From DAIDJD01 sp035485275 (GTDB taxonomy: Bacteria > Oederibacteriota > JAJYGY01 > DAIDJD01), in contig DATHOE010000035.1 of NCBI GenBank assembly GCA_035485275.1, forward strand, positions 14,886 through 78,885: DNA of 64,000 bases. Direction: 5' to 3'. Of this stretch, positions 53,749 to 61,822 are shown in pieces. Position numbers and translations under genes: made by a program. The notes under the pieces were generated by a model that saw only the letters and a program-made list of their open reading frames with translations, did no database searches and had not been told where the DNA came from. Within the stretch, counting starts at the first letter, position 1; each line of letters begins with the position of its first letter.

Positions 53749-55096
53749 GTCCTTGGGGCAGCGCCTGCAGGACGTGTTCCGCAAGCTGGCCGGAAACGCG
53801 CGCATCGACGAGGGCAACGTCGATGGAGCGCTGAAGGAAGTGCGGCTCGCCCTGCTCGAGGCGGACGTCCACTACAAGGTCGTGCAGGACCTGCTGGCGC
53901 GGGTGCGCGAACGGGCCCTTGGCGCGGAGGTGGTCCGCGGACTGGCGCCGGACCAGGTGCTGGCCAAGCTCGTGCAGGAGGAGCTCGTCGCCATGATGGG
54001 CGGCGCCGGACCCCGCCACCTGGCCTGGGCCAGCCTGCCGCCCACCGTGATCCTGCTGTGCGGCCTCCAGGGCACCGGCAAGACCACGACCGCCGCCAAG
54101 CTGGCGCGGCGCCTGATCGCGGACGGCCGCAAGGTGGCTTTGGTCGCCGGCGACCTCCAGCGGCCCGCCGCGGTGGAGCAGTTGAAGGTACTGGGGAAGG
54201 TCGTGGGCGCGCCGGTGTACACGGCCGCGCCCGGCGAGACGCCGGCGGCCCTGGCCGCGCGCGCGCGGCGCGAAGCCCTGGAAGGCGGCTTCGACGCCCT
54301 CATTGTGGACACGGCCGGGCGGCTGGCCGTGGACGAGGCCCTGATGGCCGAGTTGAAGGCGGTCAAGGCCGCAGCCCAGCCCCACGAAATCCTGCTGGTG
54401 CTCGACGCCATGCAGGGGCAGGACGCCCTGCCCACCGCCACGCGTTTCCACGAGGCGGTGGGGATCGACGGACTCGTGCTCACCAAGCTCGACGGCGACG
54501 CCCGCGGCGGCGCGGCCTTGTCGGCGCTGGCCGTGACGGGCAAGCCGGTGAAGTTCCTTGGCACCGGCGAGAAGACGGATGCCCTGGAGCCCTTCCATCC
54601 GGACCGCCTGGCGGGCCGCATCCTGGGCATGGGCGACGTGGTCGGCCTGGTCGAACGGGTGCAGTCGCAGGTGGACGCGGAGCAGGCCGAACGCCTGGCC
54701 AAGAAGGCCGGCAAACAGGGCCTGGACCTCCAGGATCTGCTGGACCAGTTCCTGCAGCTCAAAAAGATCGGCTCGCTCAAGGACCTGGCGGCCATGGTGC
54801 CCGGCGCGGCGAAGCTCGGCGCCGCGGACATGGACGAGGGGCGCCTGAAACGCAGCATCGCGGTCCTGCAGAGCATGACGGCCATGGAGCGGAGGAGGCC
54901 GGAGAGCATCCACGGGGAGCGGCGCAAGCGCATCGCCCGCGGCTCGGGCACGCGCCCCGAGGACGTCAACCAGGTCCTGCGCATGCACGAACAGATGCGC
55001 AAAATGATGAAGAAGATGTCCCAGGGCGGGGGCCGCCGGCGCGGGGCTTTCGGCATGCCTGGGGGCGGAGGCTTTCCGGGCCTGCCCGGTTTCTGA
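53741..55096 (+). CDS. ffh: signal recognition particle protein Ffh
   Basis: GTPase that with 4.5S RNA targets nascent membrane proteins, 451 residues. The N domain has the ALLEADVHYKVV pattern. The G domain contains GLQGTGKTTTAAKLARRL, DTAGRLAVDEALM, TKLDGDARGGAAL and FLGTGEKTDALEPFHPDRLAGRILGMGD (pieces). The Met-rich M domain ends HEQMRKMMKKMSQGGG and a Gly-rich tail. It overlaps rpe and precedes an Ala/Ser-rich membrane protein. Confidence 0.97.
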   Translation: MFESLGQRLQDVFRKLAGNARIDEGNVDGALKEVRLALLEADVHYKVVQDLLARVRERALGAEVVRGLAPDQVLAKLVQEELVAMMGGAGPRHLAWASLPPTVILLCGLQGTGKTTTAAKLARRLIADGRKVALVAGDLQRPAAVEQLKVLGKVVGAPVYTAAPGETPAALAARARREALEGGFDALIVDTAGRLAVDEALMAELKAVKAAAQPHEILLVLDAMQGQDALPTATRFHEAVGIDGLVLTKLDGDARGGAALSALAVTGKPVKFLGTGEKTDALEPFHPDRLAGRILGMGDVVGLVERVQSQVDAEQAERLAKKAGKQGLDLQDLLDQFLQLKKIGSLKDLAAMVPGAAKLGAADMDEGRLKRSIAVLQSMTAMERRRPESIHGERRKRIARGSGTRPEDVNQVLRMHEQMRKMMKKMSQGGGRRRGAFGMPGGGGFPGLPGF

Positions 55097-55118
55097 ACCG
55101 TTTCACGAAAGGATGGAC

Positions 55119-55856
55119 ATGCGATCAGCCCTCAAAAGCGCGGCGTTTCGGACCCAGGTCTTCCTGCTGCTGGCCCTTCCTGCGGCTTCCTTGCTGGCCG
55201 ACGCCTCGGCCACGGCGCTGAGCCCGTCCGCCTCGGCGCAGGCGTCCACTTCGACCGCCACGAGCCCCACGGCCGCGCCCGCTGCCCTGTCCAACACCGT
55301 TGCGGTCGCCGCGCCCTCGCCCGAAGCTTTGTCGTCCACCGCAGCCGCTGCGCCCCAGGCCTTGTCCTCCAGCGCCGCGGCCGCTGCGCCCCAGGCCCTG
55401 TCCTCCAGCGCCGCTGCGTCCCCGGCGCTTTCCTCGGATGTCAGCGCCACGGCCTCCGCGGCGCCCGTGGCCGACACCGGGACCGCCGCCGACTCCTCCC
55501 CCGCGGAACCCGCGGCGCCCTTGCCCGACATCCAGGACAACAGCGCGGCCGCCCAGGCCCCTGAGAGCCAGGCCGGCTCGGTCCAGTCCGACGACGAAAG
55601 CCCCTTCAGGTGGACGAATTTCCTTTTGGGATTCCTGGGCGGCGCTTTGCTGGGCGGAACCTATGGGCTGCTGGACGCCCCGCCGGACAATGCCAGGGTC
55701 CGCAACCAGGACATCCTCGTGTACGGCGGCGCGGCAGCGATCGGCCTGGGAACCGTCGCCATCTTTTTGGGAGGGACGACCCCGCAGCCGGCCAAGCCGC
55801 CCGAGGCGGGGCTCCGGCGTCCCATTCCTGAAGTGGTCCTGGCCTTGCGTTTTTAG
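55119..55856 (+). CDS. Ala/Ser-rich exported protein with two C-terminal membrane segments
   Basis: 245 residues from the ATG at 55119 (AAAGGA six bases upstream; ATG 55113 is the alternative). A signal peptide (TQVFLLLALPAASLLADA) is followed by about 120 residues of low-complexity Ala/Ser/Pro/Thr, partly built from 12-residue repeats. Two hydrophobic segments then follow (FLLGFLGGALLGGTYGLLDA and LVYGGAAAIGLGTVAIFLG) near the C-terminus. No family is recognised. It may be an envelope-spanning structural protein. Confidence 0.65.
   Translation: MRSALKSAAFRTQVFLLLALPAASLLADASATALSPSASAQASTSTATSPTAAPAALSNTVAVAAPSPEALSSTAAAAPQALSSSAAAAAPQALSSSAAASPALSSDVSATASAAPVADTGTAADSSPAEPAAPLPDIQDNSAAAQAPESQAGSVQSDDESPFRWTNFLLGFLGGALLGGTYGLLDAPPDNARVRNQDILVYGGAAAIGLGTVAIFLGGTTPQPAKPPEAGLRRPIPEVVLALRF
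55344..55415 (+). repeat. 36-bp tandem repeat, two copies, inside the Ala/Ser-rich gene
   Basis: Units 55344-55379 and 55380-55415 differ at about two positions and each encode AAAPQALSSSAA. A third, more diverged unit (APSPEALSSTAA) lies directly upstream. The unit length is a multiple of three, so copy-number change would keep the frame. Confidence 0.8.
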
Positions 55857-55932
55857 GTGAATTTAGGAAGACCTTAGTCTTGGCATGCATCTTGCTCCAA
55901 CAAGCTTCTGAAATGTCCCTTCAGGAGCCGGT

Positions 55933-57267
55933 GTGGAGTATTCCGAGTCCAATGCCCTAAAAAAATGCCTTTTGGTGGACGATGAGCCGTCCATTTGCCA
56001 GACCGTGTCCTTTGCCCTGGAAACCGAAGGCTGGTCTGTGCGTTCCTGCGCTGACCTGGCGTCGGGACGCAAGGCGGCCACGGACGAATCCTTTGACCTG
56101 GCTCTCGTCGACCTGAGGCTCGGCCGCCGCAGCGGACTGGACCTGCTGCCATTCCTCAGGGCCCAGCAGCCCGGCGTTCCCGTGGTGATCATCACGGCCT
56201 ACGCCTCCATTCCCAGCGCCGTGGACGCGGTCCGGCGCGGCGCCACCGACTACCTGCGCAAACCCTTTGACCCCATTGAATTGCGGCGGGTCGTGGCCCA
56301 AGCGGGGGCGTCTACAGGGCGCCTGCGGCGCGACGGCGCGCTGTCGGTGCATCCGGCCCTGGAGAGCCGCGTCGCGGCGGTGCAGAGCCTCTTCGCCAAG
56401 ATCCGCAAGCTGGCCCAAAGCGACACCAGCGCCATACTCCTGCGCGGCGAAACCGGCACCGGCAAGGGCATGCTGGCCAAGGCCATGCACGACCTCGGCG
56501 GGGGGCGCGGCGCCCCCTTCACGGTCCTGGCCTGCCCCGCGCTTTCCCCGGAAACGCTGGAAAACCGCCTCTTTGGGCGCGACAGCGGCGCCTTCGCCGG
56601 GCCCGTCCGGAGAGCCGGAGTTTCGGCCCAGGCCGGCGCCGGGACCCTCTTTTTGGACGAAGTGGGCGACCTTCCCCTCGAGCTCCAAGCCAGGCTGCTG
56701 CGCGTGCTGAGGGAACGGGAATATGAGCGAATGGGGGACCCCCGCGAGGGCAGGAACGCCGTGCGGATCATTTCCGCGACCAGCGTGGACCTGCCCGCCG
56801 CGGTCCGCGCCGGCCGCTTCCGGCAGGACCTCTACTACCGTTTGAGCGCGGTCGACCTGCGGATTCCGCCCTTGCGGGAGCGCATCGACGACCTGCCCGA
56901 TCTCATCAGCGTCTTTTTGGGCGAACTGCGGCGGGAAATGGGGCGCGGGCCCACGGGGCTCAGCTCCCAGGCCCTGGCGCGCCTCAGGACCTACGCCTGG
57001 CCGGGCAATTTGAGGGAATTGCGCAATGTCCTTGAACGGGTCTGCGTCCTGGCGGACCAGGACGAGGTGCGCCTGGAGGACCTCGCCGGCTTCTTCGATC
57101 CCGCGGAGGGCCGGCAGGGAGGCGTTGCCGCGTCGTCCATGAACGACGTGGAGGCCGCCCACATACGCCAGGTCATCGCCCAGACCCGGACCCTGGATGA
57201 GGCCGCCAAGGTGCTGGGGCTCACCGGCGTCACCCTGTGGCGCAAACGCAAGAAATACGGGCTTTAG
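55933..57267 (+). CDS. NtrC-type response regulator with altered GAFTGA motif
   Basis: 444 residues. The receiver domain (residues 1-120) has acidic Asp16-Asp17, phospho-acceptor Asp60 in LALVDLRLG and Lys110. The AAA+ domain has Walker A GETGTGKG (172-179), Walker B TLFLDEVGDLP and arginine-finger region LYYRLSAVDLRIPPLRER. A Fis-type HTH lies at the C-terminus (TLDEAAKVLGLTGVTLWRKRK). The sigma-54-contacting GAFTGA loop reads GAFAGP (219-224), so the Thr is lost and Ala becomes Pro. The GTG start has CAGGAG upstream. It is followed two bases later by the sensor kinase. Confidence 0.9.
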   Translation: MEYSESNALKKCLLVDDEPSICQTVSFALETEGWSVRSCADLASGRKAATDESFDLALVDLRLGRRSGLDLLPFLRAQQPGVPVVIITAYASIPSAVDAVRRGATDYLRKPFDPIELRRVVAQAGASTGRLRRDGALSVHPALESRVAAVQSLFAKIRKLAQSDTSAILLRGETGTGKGMLAKAMHDLGGGRGAPFTVLACPALSPETLENRLFGRDSGAFAGPVRRAGVSAQAGAGTLFLDEVGDLPLELQARLLRVLREREYERMGDPREGRNAVRIISATSVDLPAAVRAGRFRQDLYYRLSAVDLRIPPLRERIDDLPDLISVFLGELRREMGRGPTGLSSQALARLRTYAWPGNLRELRNVLERVCVLADQDEVRLEDLAGFFDPAEGRQGGVAASSMNDVEAAHIRQVIAQTRTLDEAAKVLGLTGVTLWRKRKKYGL

Positions 57268-57268
57268 G

Positions 57269-59095
57269 GTGCGTCGCGAGGGAGGGATACGGCGGCGGCT
57301 ATGGACGGGGATAGGCGGGCTGCTGCTGGTGCTGCTGATGACCGCGGGCCTGGCCCTGTGGACCAACAGGCGCGCCGACGCGGCCATCGAGCAGACCTTC
57401 AGGGACAACGGGGACTCCCTGGCCTACATGCACGCCTTGAACGGCGACATGGACGCCTTGGACGCCTTGGTCCAAAGCCGGATTCAAACGGCCCGCGCGG
57501 GGAGCTCGCCGGCGATCAAGGCTTTGAGCCTCAGCATCGCCCGGGACATTTCCGACGAACTCCATAACGTGACCGAGAAGGGGGAGCAGGAACCGGCGAT
57601 GGGGTTGGGGGCCGCCTGGGCCGCATACCGGGCCGCCCTTCCCGGCGCATTCCGGCCCGGCATGGATCCGGCCCGGCGCCGGGACTACTACCGCCTGCGC
57701 CTGGCCCCGCTGCGCGACCGCATGCGCGGACTGGCCTGGCTCATCGCGGACCTGAACCTCAAGAACGTCCGCTTCAAGGACCACGGCCAGAGCCTGCTGG
57801 CCTCTGAACTCCGGCTCATGACCTTCATGCTGCTGGCGGGCGCCGCCGTGGGCGTGGTTTTCGTGCTGAACCTGGGGCGTTCGCTGGTCGAGCCCCTGCT
57901 CCAGCTCACCTCCGGCGTGCAGGACCTGGGCCGCGGGCACCTGGACGGAACCGTCGCCATCGAGGGCGACGACGAGCTCGCGGAGCTGGGAAAGGCCTTC
58001 AATTCCATGGCCCGCCGTCTGCGGGCCTACCAGCAGGGCTTCCGCGCCAAGCTCCTGCGCGTGCAGCGGACCACCCAGCTGGCCATCAACAGCTTCAGCG
58101 ATCCGGTGGCGGTGCTGGGCCTGGACCGCAGGGTGGAGCTGTGCAACCGCGCCGCGGAGGACCTCTTCGGCCTGGGCCCCGGCCGCCGCCTGGACTTCGG
58201 CCCCCTGGCGGCGCTGGCGGCCAAGGTCCCCGCGGTCCTGGAGCTGGGCATCTGCCACGAGCCCACGGACTACGCCGGCGCGATCCCGATCCTGCGCCAG
58301 GGCAAGGAGCGCTACATCCTGCCGCGCCTTTCGCCGGTCATGGACACGCGCGGCCGCATCGTCGGCGCCACCCTGGTGCTGGCGGACGTGACCGGTCTGC
58401 GCCGCCTGGACGAGATGAAGAGCGGCCTCCTCTCCACCGTGTCCCACGAGCTGAAGAATCCCATGACCAGTTTGCGCATGGCTGCGCACCTGCTCAGGGA
58501 GGACATCGAGGCCGGGCGCGCGGGGCGCCTCCAGGCGCTGTCGGCGACCTTGAAGGACAACGCCGAGCGCATGCACGGCGTGCTGGAGGGCCTGCTGGAA
58601 CTCGGCAGGCTGGAGTCCGGCGACCTGCTGCGCCTGGAGGTGAAGCCCGCGGGCGAGGTGCTCCAGGAAATGCTGGCGCCCTTGAGGCCGGCCCTGGAGC
58701 GCCAGGGGAACCCCGTGGAAGTGCGGGTCGAAGGGCAGCCGGCCTCCGTGGCCGTGGACCCCCCGCGCCTGCGGCTGGTCTTCTCCAATTTATTGGACAA
58801 CGCCGCGCGCCATTCCCCGCCCAAGGGGCTGCTGACGGTGGGCGCCAGGGAGGAGGCCGGAGGCGTGCGTTTCTGGGTCCAGGACCAGGGACCGGGAGTC
58901 CCCAAGGGCTATGAAAAGCACATCTTTGAACGCTTCTTCAGGGTCCCGGGCCAGGCGCCGGCCAGCGGTCTTGGCCTGGGCCTGACCATTGCCAGGGAGA
59001 TCACGGAACTGCATGGCGGCCACCTGGTGCTGGAGCCGGCGTCTGCAGGGGCATGTTTCAGCTTTCTTTTACCGAAAGCCGTGTCCGCGGCCTGA
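57269..59095 (+). CDS. membrane sensor histidine kinase (HAMP-PAS-HisKA-HATPase)
   Basis: 608 residues from the GTG at 57269. The transmembrane helix at about residues 12-31 (LWTGIGGLLLVLLMTAGLAL) is followed by a periplasmic helical sensor of about 150 residues, a second helix (LMTFMLLAGAAVGVVFVLNL), HAMP (EPLLQLTSGVQDLGRGHLDG) and a PAS-like segment (AINSFSDPVAVLGLDRRVELCNRAAEDLF). The H-box STVSHELKNPMTSLRMAA has phospho-acceptor His393. The ATPase has N (VFSNLLDNAARHSPP), G1 (VQDQGPGVP), F and G2 (SGLGLGLTIAREITELHGG) boxes. The architecture resembles KinB. It is paired with the upstream regulator. Confidence 0.93.
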   Translation: MRREGGIRRRLWTGIGGLLLVLLMTAGLALWTNRRADAAIEQTFRDNGDSLAYMHALNGDMDALDALVQSRIQTARAGSSPAIKALSLSIARDISDELHNVTEKGEQEPAMGLGAAWAAYRAALPGAFRPGMDPARRRDYYRLRLAPLRDRMRGLAWLIADLNLKNVRFKDHGQSLLASELRLMTFMLLAGAAVGVVFVLNLGRSLVEPLLQLTSGVQDLGRGHLDGTVAIEGDDELAELGKAFNSMARRLRAYQQGFRAKLLRVQRTTQLAINSFSDPVAVLGLDRRVELCNRAAEDLFGLGPGRRLDFGPLAALAAKVPAVLELGICHEPTDYAGAIPILRQGKERYILPRLSPVMDTRGRIVGATLVLADVTGLRRLDEMKSGLLSTVSHELKNPMTSLRMAAHLLREDIEAGRAGRLQALSATLKDNAERMHGVLEGLLELGRLESGDLLRLEVKPAGEVLQEMLAPLRPALERQGNPVEVRVEGQPASVAVDPPRLRLVFSNLLDNAARHSPPKGLLTVGAREEAGGVRFWVQDQGPGVPKGYEKHIFERFFRVPGQAPASGLGLGLTIAREITELHGGHLVLEPASAGACFSFLLPKAVSAA

Positions 59096-59276
59096 AGGCG
59101 GGCCAGGCTTTGGGGAAAAGATGAAAAGCTTTGTTGGATAATGTTTTTTTTGCATTTGAGGTTCCAAGGGCCCGGCCCGGTCATTTAAAAGCTTTGATTT
59201 ATAAGCATAAAAGAGGATGGCTTTCTGCCGGTCTCCCCTTGGCTGGCCAGGCCGCTTTCGAAGCTAATTTGGCATA

Positions 59277-59327
59277 ACAAAAATGTATAGAAACAAGTTA
59301 TTGGCGTAAAAAAAACACAAAAATGTA
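59277..59327 (+). promoter_or_regulatory. two 11-bp repeats at enhancer distance upstream of glnN
   Basis: ACAAAAATGTA occurs at 59277-59287 and again at 59317-59327, starts 40 bases apart, each with ACA-AAAA-TGT symmetry. They lie about 80-130 bases upstream of the expected transcription start of the sigma-54-type promoter at 59383, the usual place for enhancer-binding-protein sites. The 414-base gap between the kinase and glnN (59096-59509) is AT-rich and contains no gene that I see. Confidence 0.55.
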
Positions 59328-59382
59328 ACTAGTAACCATGGGGCATCCTAGTAAAATCTAGCCAGCTTCAGGTTTTTGGTTC

Positions 59383-59398
59383 TGGCACGATTCGTGCT
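59383..59398 (+). promoter_or_regulatory. sigma-54 (-24/-12) promoter of glnN
   Basis: TGGCACG-ATTC-GTGCT has GG at 59384-59385 and GC at 59396-59397, exactly ten bases between them, as in the RpoN consensus TGGCACG-N4-TTGCT; only the first T of TTGC differs. Transcription would start near 59409, leaving a leader of about 100 bases. It suits a glutamine synthetase gene next to an NtrC-family regulator. Confidence 0.78.
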
Positions 59399-59509
59399 TT
59401 TTGCAATGGTGATCCTTTCATAAGGATCGGGTTCGTCGTCCCCCGACGGCACCCCGGCCCGCCGGATCAGCTTCCCCGGCGGCCCTTAAAAGCCATCTCA
59501 GAGAGCGCC

Positions 59510-61681
59510 ATGCCGACACCCCGCCAGAAGATAGCCTTGGATATCAGCACCTATCCCTCCAGCGTCGAAGATTACGCGGGCAAGCCGGGGCATGAAATCT
59601 ACGGCACGGCGGTCTTCAACGAGGTCGCCCAGAAGCAATACCTGTCCAAAGGGGTCTTCAAGAAGCTCAAGGCCACCACCCAGTCCGGGGATCCCCTGGA
59701 CGCCTCCATCGCCGACCAGGTGGCCCAGGGCATGAAGGAATGGGCCCTGGCGCAGGGCGCCAGCCATTACACCCACTGGTTCATCCCCCTCACGGGCGGC
59801 TCGGCCGAGAAGCACGACACTTTCCTTGAGCCGATGTCCAACGGCACGGCCATGGCCGAGTTCGACGGCAACACCCTGATCAAGGGCGAGCCGGACGCCT
59901 CGTCCTTCCCCTCGGGCGGCACCCGCGCCACGGCCGAGGCCCGCGGTTACACCGCCTGGGACCCCACCTCGCCCGCCTTCATCATGAAGGAGGTCAACGG
60001 GGCCACCCTCTACATCCCCACGGCCTTCGTCAGCTACACCGAAGAGGCCCTGGACCACAAGACCCCCCTGCTGCGGTCCATGGAGGCCCTCTCCACCCAG
60101 GCGGTGCGCCTGCTGAAGCTCTTCGGCAACAAGACGGTGAAGCGGGTCTTCACCACGCTGGGGCCCGAGCAGGAATACTTCCTCATCGACCGGCGCTACT
60201 ACGAGCAGCGCCCCGACCTGATCGCCACGGGCCGCACCCTCTTCGGCGCGCCGCCTTACCGCGGCCAGGAGCTGGAGGACCACTACTTCGGCTCCATCCG
60301 TGAGCGCATCCTGGCCTTCATGATGGACTTCGACCGCGAATGCTGGCGCCTGGGCATCCCGGCCAAGACCCGGCACAACGAGGTCGCCCCGGCCCAGTTC
60401 GAGATCGCGCCCATCTTCGAGAAGAGCTCCATCACCGCGGACCACAACATGCTGGTCATGGAGCTGCTGCGCCGGGTGGCCCTGCGGCACGGCCTGGTCT
60501 GCCTCCTGCACGAGAAGCCCTTCGCGGCCCTCAACGGGAACGGCAAGCACAACAACTGGTCCATGGCCACGAACGAGGGCGAGAACCTGCTGGAGCCCGG
60601 CCACACCCCGCACGAGAACGCCCAGTTCCTGGCTTTCCTGACCGCCACCATCAGCGCCGTGGACAAGTACGCCGAGCTGCTGCGCATCGGCATCTCCGGC
60701 CCCGGCAACGACCACCGCCTCGGCGCCAACGAGGCGCCTCCGGCGATCATCTCGATCTTCCTGGGCGACCAGCTCGACGACGTCGTCAACCAGCTTGAGA
60801 AGGGCGCGGCCTCGAGCTCCAAGAAGGGCGGCACCATGGAGCTGGGCGTCACCGTCCTGCCGAAGCTGCCCATGGACGCCACGGACCGCAACCGCACCTC
60901 GCCCTTCGCCTTCACGGGCAACAAGTTCGAGTTCCGGGCGGTGGGGTCCACGGCCGCGGTCTACTTCCCCAACACCATCCTGAACACCATCGTGGCCGAG
61001 CAGATCGACGAGCTGGCCAGCGAGCTGGAAAAGGGGGGCGGCGACTTCAACGCCACGCTGGCCGGGGCCCTGCAGAAGCGCATCAAGGAGCACAAGAAGG
61101 TCATATTCAACGGCAACGGCTACAGCGAGGAATGGCACAAGGAGGCGGCCAAGCGCGGCCTGCCCAACCTCAAGACCACGATCGAATCCCTGCACGCCAT
61201 GCCGAAGCCGGAATACAAGGCCCTCTTCGCCAAGTACAAGGTCCTCAACCACAAGGAATACGAGGCCAGGGAAGAGATCCTATGGGAGCGCTACGTCAAG
61301 GTGGTCAACATCGAGGCCCTGGCGGTGGCGGATATCGCCAGAAATCAGATCTTCCCGGTGGCCATGAAGTACCAGGCCGAACTGGCCTCCACGATCAAGT
61401 CCAGCGAGGGCCTGTCGGGCGTCGCGCAGACGGCCGGCAAGAAGGCCCTGGACGCGGTGATCGGGAACATCAACGAGCTCGACGCGAGCGTCGAAAAGCT
61501 GGTGAAGAGCCACGCCGCGGCCGAGGCCCAGGCCGGCCTTCCCAAGAAGGCGGAGCACTACAAGGACCATGTCCTGCCGGGCATGCTGGAAGTGCGGGCG
61601 GTGGTCGACGCGCTGGAAACCCTGGTTTCCGACGAGCTGTGGCCCCTGCCGAAGTACCGCGAGATGTTGTTCCAGTACTGA
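59510..61681 (+). CDS. glnN: glutamine synthetase type III
   Basis: ATP-dependent amidation of glutamate with ammonia by the large type III enzyme, 723 residues as expected. The GSIII hallmarks are GASHYTHWFIPLTGGSAEKHD, FDGNTLIKGEPDASSFPSGG, the ATP/Glu site TLGPEQEYFLID, TRHNEVAPAQFEIAPIFE, LHEKPFAALNGNGKHNNWSM and DRNRTSPFAFTGNKFEFR. Type III enzymes lack the adenylylation Tyr, so control is by transcription and effector binding. It lies behind a sigma-54 promoter. The PII-fused permease follows 141 bases later. Confidence 0.97.
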   Translation: MPTPRQKIALDISTYPSSVEDYAGKPGHEIYGTAVFNEVAQKQYLSKGVFKKLKATTQSGDPLDASIADQVAQGMKEWALAQGASHYTHWFIPLTGGSAEKHDTFLEPMSNGTAMAEFDGNTLIKGEPDASSFPSGGTRATAEARGYTAWDPTSPAFIMKEVNGATLYIPTAFVSYTEEALDHKTPLLRSMEALSTQAVRLLKLFGNKTVKRVFTTLGPEQEYFLIDRRYYEQRPDLIATGRTLFGAPPYRGQELEDHYFGSIRERILAFMMDFDRECWRLGIPAKTRHNEVAPAQFEIAPIFEKSSITADHNMLVMELLRRVALRHGLVCLLHEKPFAALNGNGKHNNWSMATNEGENLLEPGHTPHENAQFLAFLTATISAVDKYAELLRIGISGPGNDHRLGANEAPPAIISIFLGDQLDDVVNQLEKGAASSSKKGGTMELGVTVLPKLPMDATDRNRTSPFAFTGNKFEFRAVGSTAAVYFPNTILNTIVAEQIDELASELEKGGGDFNATLAGALQKRIKEHKKVIFNGNGYSEEWHKEAAKRGLPNLKTTIESLHAMPKPEYKALFAKYKVLNHKEYEAREEILWERYVKVVNIEALAVADIARNQIFPVAMKYQAELASTIKSSEGLSGVAQTAGKKALDAVIGNINELDASVEKLVKSHAAAEAQAGLPKKAEHYKDHVLPGMLEVRAVVDALETLVSDELWPLPKYREMLFQY

Positions 61682-61822
61682 CCAGGGCCCAAGGGCCCCG
61701 GGGGATCCGGGAAGCCCTGAAGGCACCGGGAGAACGCGAACACGGTCGATGGCGACCACACACGCTCCATCATTCTTTCTGTCCGTGCGACGGCGCCGGG
61801 ATCTGCATTAGGAGAAGCCACA

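Noticed and set aside
61682..61822. GGGCCC-rich inverted repeats between glnN and the permease gene as a terminator
   Set aside because: Stems such as GGGCCC-aa-GGGCCC are self-complementary but no T-run follows, and the permease has no promoter that I can identify in the gap, so co-transcription is more likely.
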